A program made the translations under genes and the position numbers. Source: Dipylidium caninum (lineage: Eukaryota > Platyhelminthes > Cestoda > Cyclophyllidea > Dipylidiidae). Taken from it: a stretch of 64,000 bases of DNA. The DNA is taken from NCBI GenBank assembly GCA_017562135.1, contig QEYB01000841.1, positions 930,001 through 994,000 on the forward strand, in the 5' to 3' direction. Shown piece by piece: positions 1 to 9,230 of the stretch. A model generated the notes under the pieces. The model saw nothing but the letters and a program-made list of their open reading frames with translations. It did no database searches and was not told the origin of the DNA. Positions within the stretch are counted from its first letter, which is position 1. Every line of letters begins with the position of its first letter.

Positions 1-276
1 TCATTTATTGTGCGCCGAAATCATAACAGCCGTGGGTATGGCCAGTTCCTGGTCTAAAGCCAACTTCACGCCTAGTTCTACGTGTGAAGTGGATTCCACA
101 ATCTTCCTTAATTCCTCCCCGTCGTCAACAACATGGGCCGGCGGTCTTCTCCGAGGCGCCTTAATGGCAGTCAAATTGCCAGAACGAGATTTATGAAACC
201 AAAGTGGGACCACTGTGGCCTCTCCGAATACCTCATAAGTGTTCCGCGAAACTTGTTGAGCTGCGCTATGAGTCAA
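1..276 (-). CDS. Possible 3' terminal exon, unknown product
   Basis: An open frame on the minus strand ends in TGA at 3-1 and is open back to about 276. It has no useful ATG, so if real it is a last exon. Possible acceptors on the minus strand are the AG after 'catagcgc' near 262 or the AG in 'ggccacag' near 213. The residues look protein-like: a basic PRRRPP stretch, then an Asp/Glu-rich helix-like part with the core VVDDGEELRKIVEST, ending AVMISAHNK. I do not recognise a family. A chance open frame of this length is possible. Confidence 0.3.
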   Translation of the reverse strand: MTHSAAQQVSRNTYEVFGEATVVPLWFHKSRSGNLTAIKAPRRRPPAHVVDDGEELRKIVESTSHVELGVKLALDQELAIPTAVMISAHNK

Positions 277-3060
277 TTTGAACTATTTCAATAACTACAT
301 CCATTTTTTTCCGAGAAAAACGAAATAGAATCGTTTATGATTAGGAGAATACCTTTAAGATTTGTAAGTAAAAATATCGAGCCCACTTTAAAATGTTTCT
401 CTCTCACTCGTAGCTGAACGTTGACTAAACAAAAGAGCCCGTTTCGTTGTTTCCTACTGCAAAACGAGCGCCATTCCATCTGACACTAGTTGGACGGGGC
501 GACATACATTCCCCACATTGCGTGGGACATCCGTGTCTTCCCTTCACCGATTACGAGGCGCCCCGACGAGGGATTCAAGAAAACACCACCACCGAGGAGG
601 ACGAAGTCGTTACAATTTTTTTTCCCTGCCTGATACGGGCGAGAGAGAGGGAGGCGAGGATATTTCCCATCAGGCAGTTCACCTGCGCCTTATTCTGGTG
701 CCGTTACCAGACAGGTGTTTCGGTATGCCAAATCAGCACAGGCTGATGGACTGATGACACTGACAACCATCTGCCGTAGGCACAATTAATGGCTACCTCG
801 GCCGCGGAACAGACCCCCCGAGGTCATCCGTGGGTTTTATATGTTGAATTTGACGTCAAAAACTGGATCCCCGTGAAGAATTTGGGATGACAGTATTATC
901 AAGCCCGCCGCCCTCCTCCCAAACATCTGCTTCTCGAGGCTGACACTAGGAATCGCTGGCTCTCTCCCTCTGCCAAGCGTTTCAAGGCAGTTTGGAGGGA
1001 CAAGAAGCCCTCTCTGTCGCCCAACACACTTCAGTATTCTGTAATGGAGTGTCTCATTGAGACACGAAGTTGTGCCCGAGTGTATAGACGAGAGTGGAGT
1101 TTTTCCATGCCTCTCTTGCCACTCTTCCTCGCCAAGAAACCCTCCTTCACCGTAAAAATTTGCCTTCTTGCTTTAATTTTTCTGTCATAATTGAGACGGC
1201 CGGTTCAGGTAGATGGATTAATTCTTTTCTGTTTCTCTGCGACCCCATTTGTCGTCGCCTTAACTCTTTTCAAGTTAGCCTTCATCGACACAGTGATTCG
1301 TTCTTTATGAAGATTGGGAATGCTGAACACCTCTTCTGTTCTCTCCTAGAAGCGGTCACCTTCGCACCATGGTGCGGAGAACGCATACATAAAAGGAAGT
1401 CTCCTGACGGCGGAGTGTAACAACGAAACATCGTCTGCAATGGAAATTGAAAATCACTTGAGAGGGATTTTGGCGAACTCCTCCCCCTTGACTTATTCCA
1501 AGTCAAGCTATCATTTCATCGACAGTGAAGAAAACGCCACTTGAATTATGCTGTCAAGGCGTAATGAACAAATAGTATCAATTTTGCTTTCTACGCAGTT
1601 TTGTGTGGTAGACACCTCTGCCTTACCCGTCGCACTACGATGGCGAAGGCATATCCGCAAAAGCCTATCTACCGGTTCAGGACATTCAGGACCGAAGTTA
1701 TCGTCCAAAATCGGAAGATGACACTACGACAGAAGGCGATCGAGTCTGCCACATCAATAAAGGACTCGACTCTTTGGTCCACGGTTGCCACCCAGTTTCC
1801 ACTCACCATGGCTGAGCAGATGGGTCATTTAATTTGCAGAATTTTATGCTTTACTACTTTATGCCCCGTCCAGCTGACCTCTGACCCACCCCCTTCCGGC
1901 CCTTCCCCCCCCTCCTCCTGCTCAATCCTCGCGACGCAGACATCATCACCACTGACCCCCTTTGCTCCACCCTGCCCTCCCCCGCTCCACCACTTCAAGG
2001 GTTCATGCTTGGTGGCAGGTCTGCACAAATCTGCAGGGTCGCCCACTGCTAATTGCCGCAAGCAGTGCCTTAAATGCTGCCGTCTCGATGAGAGCCTGTT
2101 AACCCCTCCCCCCAGGTTGAATGGTAAAAAGTCTTTTCAGTTTCTACTCGAATTGTTTTGGATATGTCTCGACCTCCAGATACTGCGGTTCCTTAAGGGC
2201 GACGAGGAGAGACGCAGGAAGACGTCGTCGTCAAGCGGTATTCAAGTAATGCTTACAGCCACCGGGAAGAGCAAACTGAAGAGACCCCAATAGTGGTAAA
2301 AATACTTGTCATCAGAGAGAATTTGACTCTCTGGTTTGCATGGTTTACCATATTCCTTATCCAGTGAACAATGTTTCTAACTTCTCATTGCATTGTCGCA
2401 CCAAGGCTTACTGGAAGAACCCCCTACAAAACTACTCTTACATGCTTTCATTGAAAAACAGTTTTTCACTATCCAAAGAGGAAGGAATTGAGAAGCATCA
2501 CGTAAATTTAATATGTAGTTTGGAGAATAGTGCTAAAAGGAAACACAACCGAGACCACCAAAATTTTTTGACATAATTGTGGGAATAAGTGGAAGGAAAA
2601 CGGACAATTGCGCGGACCGATGTGCTTTTCCACGGGAAGACTAACTATCCCAACCTCTGTGAGGGGGAAAGCAGGCATTTGTCCAAGCCGAGCGGAGGGA
2701 TTAGAGGGGAGCCTAGCAGTGTTATAAAAGACTACTGGGAAACTCGACAAATGCTAGAGAGGTTTTTTAGATCCATCCTAAGTTGGAGTTGGTTAACATT
2801 AATGTGTATTTTTTTTCCTTATATGCAACTACAGCAAAAATCGATGTGGAATAAATTTATTTAACGAATGTAATGTTCGCAATGAAGATCATCGAAATCC
2901 TTAACGTCTACTTCTGATGATAAAATCACCGTCTGATTTAATCATTAACGAAGACAGACACTGTTTTATTAACTAGCTCATTTTCAATTTGGTCCTCCAT
3001 TATTATTTGGCCGGCAGCTAAAGCTACGATCATAATCGTAAAATTGTCCAGTGATTTAAT
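277..3060. other. Intergenic stretch, no supported gene
   Basis: Only short overlapping frames on both strands, none with coding character. Noted: a 9-base inverted repeat (626-634 with 669-677) around a purine-rich tract, and isolated TATA-like strings (2722 plus; 835 minus) not followed by a convincing reading frame. Confidence 0.5.
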
Positions 3061-3074
3061 CCGGATGAGCCGTT

Positions 3075-3195
3075 TGCGCTCCCATTGGGTAATTAATAGC
3101 GGTTCACACGCGCGAGACTTTGATTGGCTAACTAGTAAACCAATGAAAACGAGAAGTCTTTTGATGATAGTCACCAAAATAGATAAAAGCCACTG
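3075..3195 (+). promoter_or_regulatory. DMRT promoter: three CCAAT boxes and a TATA-like box
   Basis: CCAAT boxes occur at 3082-3088 (as CCATTGG), 3123-3127 (ATTGG) and 3140-3144 (CCAAT). A TATA-like GATAAAAG lies at 3182-3189, about 55 bases before the DMRT start codon, so transcription would begin near 3212. Clustered CCAAT boxes are typical NF-Y sites. The same layout recurs upstream of the secreted-peptide genes further right. Confidence 0.6.
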
Positions 3196-3243
3196 TGGGA
3201 ACCGGTGAAACTCTCTTAATTAGCGTAGCCCTATAGGACAGCA

Positions 3244-3526
3244 ATGATCACAGAAACCGGCTTCTATTCCAACATGGTGGGCGTTCGGAAACCCAAGTGT
3301 GCTCGTTGCCGAAATCACGGGATAATAGCGTGGATCAAGGGTCACAAGAGGTTCTGTGCATTCCGCGATTGCAGATGCGAGCAATGCCTATTGGTGGTGG
3401 AACGTCAGCGTATTATGGCAGCTCAGGTGGCCCTAAAACGCAAACAAGCGGCAGAGGATCTAGCTCTTCAACAGGCGATTGTGAATTCTACCTGCTCTAA
3501 CAACACCTCCAGCCCACTCCATATTA
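3244..3526 (+). CDS. DMRT-type transcription factor, exon 1 (complete DM domain)
   Basis: Encodes a full DM domain, the intertwined zinc-binding DNA-binding module of Doublesex/MAB-3 (DMRT) transcription factors, which act in the nucleus, often in sexual differentiation or germline and neural development. The domain spans about residues 15-67: Cys at 19, 22, 38, 43, 45 and 48 and His at 25 and 34 fit the CC-H-H-C-C-C-C pattern, with RNHG, GHKRFC and the recognition-helix stretch [16 protein letters not shown] all present. ATG 3244 is the first in frame and fits the upstream TATA-like box; a second ATG lies at 3274. The exon ends at a strong donor (GTGAGT, 3527), leaving phase 1. If unspliced, the frame stops at 3574-3576. 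Which DMRT subfamily it belongs to cannot be told from the DM domain by eye. Confidence 0.92.
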
Positions 3527-4128
3527 GTGAGTGCAAAGCGATTGCTTACATCATTTCTCCTTGCAAACTGGCATAGAATGTGACCTGATTTTTTCGACCT
3601 AAAGGCCTGATTTAAACAAAATTTTTCTTCTAGGCCCAACTGTTACTATTTTATGACAATGTTGACAAATCATTCCCCTTTCACTGGCAATGAAGAGAGT
3701 CGCAAACATCACTTAGAGACACAACCACCTTCGAAAATCTTGTCTATCATGATTACGTATTACTTGTAAAAATTTCTGCACCCCTCATTTCTAAGTACGT
3801 GGTTAGGGGGACTCCTGTTGTGGCAGGATCGGGTAAATAGTTACCTCTTTTCAGCGCCATATGGTTGAAGATTTTATCCACGAAGGCATTTACGAGCCTT
3901 TTTCTCGGGCCCGACCCACATTGACTCTAACCATTACTATTACGTGTCTGTCGTTACCGGTTTGACCGATGTTCGTTTTTAACCTTTGGACTTGAATACT
4001 GATGCCGGTTTGGAAATCTTTCTACCCCTTATGCATCCCACAACAATATGTGTCCTTTACAAGAGACATCAACATCGATGGTGAGGCTACCGAAGCGAAT
4101 GAATAGGCTTGAATTCTTGTTATTCTAG
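3527..4128 (+). other. Putative DMRT intron 1
   Basis: Runs from GTGAGT at 3527 to a pyrimidine-rich acceptor ending TTCTAG at 4128. No open frame inside. The join in 4129 frame does not keep phase with this donor (see findings), so the true acceptor may be 4186 (TTGACAG), or a small exon is missed. Confidence 0.45.
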
Positions 4129-4515
4129 GCAAATCGAAGCGGCAGTCAAACAACTCGTCAGAGCCATGATTCTGCCTACTTGACAGCGGATTCGCAGCTC
4201 TCCCTGACCAGTGGAAGCATCACCCCGCCACTGCCATCGGATGACGGCTCCCCGAGTGGGGAACAGAACTCGTCGCTTGCCTCGACCCCGCCTCAAAGCA
4301 TAGTTGAGACGATTCTCAACTTGGGTGAACGTCTACGCCAGCAGGCCAAGGTCACTCTGACACCCGAGATGTTGACCCATTTCTTCCTCTGTCTTCCCCA
4401 TCCCTCTTTTTTACCCATATCGCCAGCCTCAACGTATCAATCGCTACCACCAGTCCCACCACCCCCTCCACTACCGCCGCCTCCTCTCCCACCCCCACCT
4501 CCCTCTTTTCCCTGA
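4129..4515 (+). CDS. DMRT candidate exon 2 (Ser/Pro-rich)
   Basis: The frame opens immediately after a good acceptor (TTATTCTAG, 4128) and runs to TGA at 4513-4515. It encodes an Asn/Ser/Thr-rich stretch, then SLTSGSITPPLPSDDGSPSG, then a helix-like segment PQSIVETILNLGERLRQQAK, and ends in a polyproline run. Such low-complexity Ser/Pro regions are usual downstream of DM domains. From 4380 on the composition is pyrimidine-rich and could be intronic, with a possible donor at CAAG|GTCACT near 4351. Exon 1 ends in phase 1 and does not join 4129 in frame, but it does join 4187 in frame (ACG-GAT-TCG). Confidence 0.55.
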   Translation, partial: ANRSGSQTTRQSHDSAYLTADSQLSLTSGSITPPLPSDDGSPSGEQNSSLASTPPQSIVETILNLGERLRQQAKVTLTPEMLTHFFLCLPHPSFLPISPASTYQSLPPVPPPPPLPPPPLPPPPPSFP

Positions 4516-4977
4516 TTGGCCCATCGATGGGTTGGGCGTTTTTAGTAAAACATCCTCGTCCCCTTCCACCCGGTTGCTATTAGCCCCGTTTTATATACTA
4601 CTTAAATACACGTGTCCTTTTACAAGTAACATGAAGCAATTCTTAAGATGGACTCCACAAGGGTGGATGAGTGCCAAAAATCATCCCGCTTACCTTAAAA
4701 AATACGGTTCGTTTAGCAGTAGCACTGTGCGCCTAAAAACTGAGCACTTGACAGTAAAAACACATTCTGGTTGCCTGACGTGAAAGTGCTCCCACCTCTG
4801 TGCAGACCACTTAGTCTACGGTCCACGTTGAAGCTGACTGAGACTGCGCGACTCGCCTTGTCAGGATTCACTCTCTATCAAAGTCCTCACCAGTAGCGGA
4901 GGCAGTTCACTTCTTTGCACCATTTCGAACAGACTTCCTCATGCAGAACGCCTTATGCATGGTCATTGGAATGCTAA

Positions 4978-5119
4978 AACCCACTGAATGATGCCTCGGA
5001 AGATGAATGCCAAGTGGTCAGTTCATTTGCCAATAGGGCATCCAGTTCCAATGGCCAAAGCAATGGTTCTACTTCGACCAGAACATCATCCTCAAAGGGA
5101 GGACGAAAGGCGGTGTTAG
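4978..5119 (+). CDS. Candidate internal exon, Ser/Asn-rich
   Basis: An open plus-strand frame with residues such as ASEDECQVVSSFANRASSSN followed by GQSNGSTSTRTSSSKGGRK. It ends at a donor (TTAG|GTAATG, 5120). The Ser/Asn/Gly bias fits the tail of a transcription factor, so it may belong to the DMRT gene. I cannot find a good acceptor: the frame is closed by TAA at 4975-4977 and the only nearby AG is weak. Confidence 0.28.
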
Positions 5120-5659
5120 GTAATGCGTAATTTGAATGGGGACCAGAGTTATTGAGAGAACCTAATGTTGTGGAGTTGACTACCTCTGAAGTTGAAAGCG
5201 TCTTCACAATGTGAACAGACTAAGAATAAGCCGAAAATTAATGAGAGTCTTCCTCGTGCACTTCATAACATTGTAAATTTTGTCATTACAACTGAGTTTT
5301 AGCCCATGAGGTCCCCGAAAATGGCAAATGATATTTTCGGTCATGGAATATCAAGTCTGCAGAGGTTCAGCTTCCAAGAGCGTACATGCAAAAGTATTCG
5401 AAGGGAACCGGAAATCTGCCGATCGCAAAGTAAGGAGTTAGCCAATGCATTACTCTCGCCCTGATCCCGAGAAGGTGTAGTGAAGTAAATTCCTCGGTTT
5501 CCCTTTTCCGAATCATTTCTTCTCGTGGACGAATGGACGACTTCTTCGGTTAATGTGCCAACAGCAAAAATTTGTGAAGTGGCGGTGCTCTTTACACGGG
5601 CATGCTACTAATACGTTTACTTTTCATTTCACTGGGGCATTTTGTTTCTCTCCGGACAG

Positions 5660-5869
5660 AGAGATCGTCGCGGTCCTGACCACTTTGGTTGTGAAGGTCA
5701 TAACAGCCGAGCTGTTGACAAAGTGGAATTAGACGGAGGTTTCCGGCCTGTAGACATCCATTTCCAAGTATTTGGACGAGGGTTTTTTGGTGGAAAACTT
5801 AAAACTCCTGTTCGGGTACCACTCGGAGAATTAATACCGCTCCTTCTGTTGCTGCTGCAGACCTGGTCG
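5660..5869 (+). CDS. Candidate internal exon (210 bases, phase 0-0)
   Basis: Bounded by a pyrimidine-rich acceptor (TTTCTCTCCGGACAG) and a good donor (TCG|GTAAGA). Only one plus frame is open throughout. It encodes RDRRGPDHFGCEGHNSRAVD and ends LIPLLLLLLQTWS. No family recognised, and the opposite strand is also open, so this may be chance. If real it could be a further exon of the DMRT transcription unit. Confidence 0.28.
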
Positions 5870-7939
5870 GTAAGAGAAGGGGCATTCTTCACCCGCCCAA
5901 ACCGGACATAGCCTCACATGTGAACATTCGGCACCCGGCTGTGGAGGGAATCCACTACTGCGGAAGGTGAGGCGACTTTCAAAACCGTCGTCAACATTGG
6001 CTGCGGTAACCTCAAAGAAAGGTGTCTCCGTGAAACGGCTGAATCAGCAGTGGTGAAGTAGTGAGAGCCCTCGTCTTAGACTGATTTCGGCACCACGAAT
6101 TCTTCTCGAGAAAACCATTGCACTATGTCGGCGAGATTTAGCATTAGAGGAACAGAAAATTTGAAATTGCTCACATTTGACTTAACAATTGCATCATAAG
6201 AGCTGTGGCCCTTTGAACCATTGCACGAAAGTGGACTTTTCCCAATTAGCTCGATGGCCCTGCTCCTTGCCGGTTCAGTTTCACGACGGCAGGTTTCCAG
6301 GGGGGAACCATAGACAGAAATTATTCCCCAAATAAGGTCCAACCTTCAAAATGTGATCATGATGTCCCGTAGTCTGTCCGGCTTCGACACTCGTGTAAGT
6401 TCACCGTTGGGGTAGTAATTTCAACTGAGGAATTCAGTCCGCGAAGGATATAAACAAAACCTCTGAGGTTTCACTCCGATAAAAGAAAACAACTGGGTGC
6501 CTTAGCAACGACGACGGAGGCATTGGAGGTTACTCGAGTTTACTTCACCCGCAAAGTGCAGGTTCGATGTGTCTTTGATTGTTTTACCTCTCCTCCGGTT
6601 GACCCAAAGTGTGTCAGTCTTGTCCTCACATGTGTGAAGGCATGCTTTTGAGACCGTGGGAAACTTGAATACACCCTCGTTTTCCATTTTAAATCGATAA
6701 TTTGTTCCCCTGTGGTGCTGCCAATCGCGATGACGTGACAGAGTTGTGACAAGTGCATCCGCTCAACGTGAGTGGAAATGGTTTAGATTCGAAGGTCGGC
6801 CAGACCCCAGTAACGGGGGTGGCGATGAGCAGGGTAGGGGAATTCGCGACATGTCAGGACATCTCATGCCTGAGGATTCCCCAGGGTTGGTGGATGTGAG
6901 GCCCTTTCAAAAACCACCTCCTTGTAAGACAACTGTCAATCAAATGAGGATGCTTCAATGGTCAGGAGATGAGAGATTTGTGGAGCTCAAATAAGTGTAG
7001 ATATTGTCAGGGAATGAAAGGCGTGGGAAAAATCGCCCCTTGTCCCGCCGTTTCACCGTGGCTGCCTCACTCCCATGAATATCTCGTGTCTTTTGCCCAA
7101 GGGCAATTATTCTAGCACTGCTAGAAACCATTCGCAATTTACTTCGTTACTCGGGAAACTCGTTCAGAGATTTTAAAGTAGACGCGCCAATGAGGACAAC
7201 AGCGCCTGTCGCAACAACACCGAGGGGAATAGAGATGCTTCCGCGAATAATGAATCGAACTGTTGCCACTTTCCTTGGCCACTGACTATGCCCTAGCATC
7301 TATCCATTCTCGAATAACAGGGGGAAAACGAAAGGGTGATATCCATTTGACAACCCCCTCCAGTGGCGATCAGAGCCTTGTTGCTGACCTCGCCACTGAC
7401 CTCTCCGCAAACCCACTTCTGATTAGCGGTTGCACTCCGTGACCTTGAGGCAGCTAATCTGCAGCCAGGTAAAATTATCAACATCGACAAAGCGCTTTCA
7501 TAAAACCCAAGTTGGCTATAAACTAGTTGCATTACATCAGGGACTATTTTGTTTAGAGAGGAACCTTTCTTATTTCCTGATAAATTTCAGGGCTCATGAA
7601 TGAATTCAGCACTCTTATCACTGCCAGAATTTTTGAATTCACACTCGCATATGTGGCTCCGATGGCCACTTGCGTGGGTCTTCGAGACGCCCCATTCCAT
7701 TACCAGGTCAAATTGAAACCAGAACTTTTGGCCCTAGAGTTAAACAGTGACTTTATCAAAACATTCAGAAAGTAACTTAAACAAATGATAGAGTACTTTA
7801 AGTTTGGATGGCGCTCAGTTGTTTACTCGGGCGTAACAACTCGGCTCACTGTGGTAGGATGTATGGTTGTCGTAGAGAGTGGGCTGCCAGTCCACTGGGC
7901 AGGACGTGAAATTCGTACTTATTAAATCGGAACAGGAGA
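5870..7939. other. No supported gene
   Basis: Short frames only. No splice-bounded coding stretch or repeat that I can support. It would be intronic if the DMRT unit extends to 13.6 kb. Confidence 0.4.
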
Positions 7940-8104
7940 ATGAGACGACACCACTTTACCACAACCATCGTCATCATCAGCATCAGTCACACCTCTGTTC
8001 TCCCGACGTTCAACTCTACTCAGCTTGGTAAAAACGTCTACTACGAATCTCCAGACGACGCGAACATTCTCGAACCTCATTGCAGCTGTGAGCACCGCAG
8101 GTAG
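7940..8104 (+). CDS. Possible short secreted peptide (54 aa)
   Basis: ATG 7940 opens a 54-codon frame beginning MRRHHFTTTIVIISISHTSV, which could be a weak signal peptide, followed by a polar part containing GKNVYYESPDD and a Cys pair near the end (HCSCEHRR). The Met-Arg start recalls the secreted-peptide genes beyond 30 kb, but the hydrophobic core is weaker. A TATTAAAT string lies only about 20 bases upstream, too close for a normal leader. Could be chance. Confidence 0.22.
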   Translation: MRRHHFTTTIVIISISHTSVLPTFNSTQLGKNVYYESPDDANILEPHCSCEHRR

Positions 8105-9015
8105 TGAGAGAGGATTAGTTTTAATGCAGAGGAGAGCTGGAAGGCCAACCGGATGCGACAGTCATTCTCAACTTATTGAAGGGGGTGTATATCAACAGTC
8201 GACTTGTCAATATACTAAAAATAGCGCCACAACAGTTCGCACCCTATTTCACCGCCAACTTCTTTTTGGGGCTGCCCCCTAGGCCGGACAATCCGCCTTG
8301 TTAGCAACTACGATCATCGTGTAACATCCGAGGGGGTGGCGAGAATTCATGCCGTACGTATCTTCCGAGTCCATCACTAACAAAATCCGACATCAAGATA
8401 ACCTATGTTCGGAGAGCTCATGTAGGGGCGAGTGGTCATTCGCCGTCAGTGTCTCTTCGACAAATGGCATCTGGACCGGAATAGCTTACCGGGACCTCTA
8501 ACTAACAGGTCATTTGCGTTTTTCCCTCGAATTGATGCCTTTGAATCTAGTGGCATTCATCACAGTCCCAATCTGTTCCTCCTACAGTAGTTCTCCGGAA
8601 CTTAAATTTTTGGGCTGGTCAAGGGGTGGTTGCAGTTGGAGAAGAAGTCACCGCGGGCTCCATTTCAAAAAAGACGTGTAACATCCCGCTGCTGCCACTG
8701 ATTCATTCTTCTTAAGACCGTCGGCTTCTTTACCTTCCACTGCTGTCTTTGAATTTTCCATTTTCTGACAACACTTCTGCGAAGTGAGTTCTTTGCTCGG
8801 TTTTACTAACTCGCATTGCATAGGTCCTCGAATGTCTCACCAGACACGCCACATTCTCTTACTCAGAGGCGTAAGGGCTACGTTCTTCGGTTTCAGAGAA
8901 TGTCCCTTTCCCCAGTTGTCGTCCGGTTGAAGAAGATTTTGAATTTGTTCGGAGCAAGCAGAGATGTACATACGACGACTCGATTATCCCAAATCTTTTG
9001 ACTTTGTTCATCTTG
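8105..9015. other. No supported gene
   Basis: Only short frames on both strands and no recognised repeat. Confidence 0.4.
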
Positions 9016-9230
9016 TGCCCGTCGTGACTATTTCCACACAAATACTAGCTCCCGCATACGATCTGAAATGCTGTGCTTAGTTGAATTGAGACTTTCTATG
9101 ACCTCCCATGACGTTAGAAAAGGATTTTGTTCCGACAGCATCCCAACAACATCGTCGTCCACCAGGGATGCTCGCCCAGAAAGTCGCCCATTAAAAAGGT
9201 TAAGAGCGCCTAATTTAAAAATTTCCAGCT
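9016..9230 (-). mobile_element. Mariner transposase fragment (dead)
   Basis: Read on the minus strand, this encodes a piece of the N-terminal helix-turn-helix part of a mariner transposase: SGRASLVDDDVVGMLSEQ, then a WEVIESLNSTKHSISDRM-like stretch, then a stop. It matches the other mariner copies in this window (SGR...DDxVExxLE...ADxLNSTxxSIxD). No catalytic domain is attached, so it is an old fragment. Confidence 0.7.

Noticed and set aside
4441..4515. Functional polyproline domain of the DMRT protein
   Set aside because: The run comes from a CCACC/CCTCC low-complexity tract that could equally be an intronic pyrimidine stretch.
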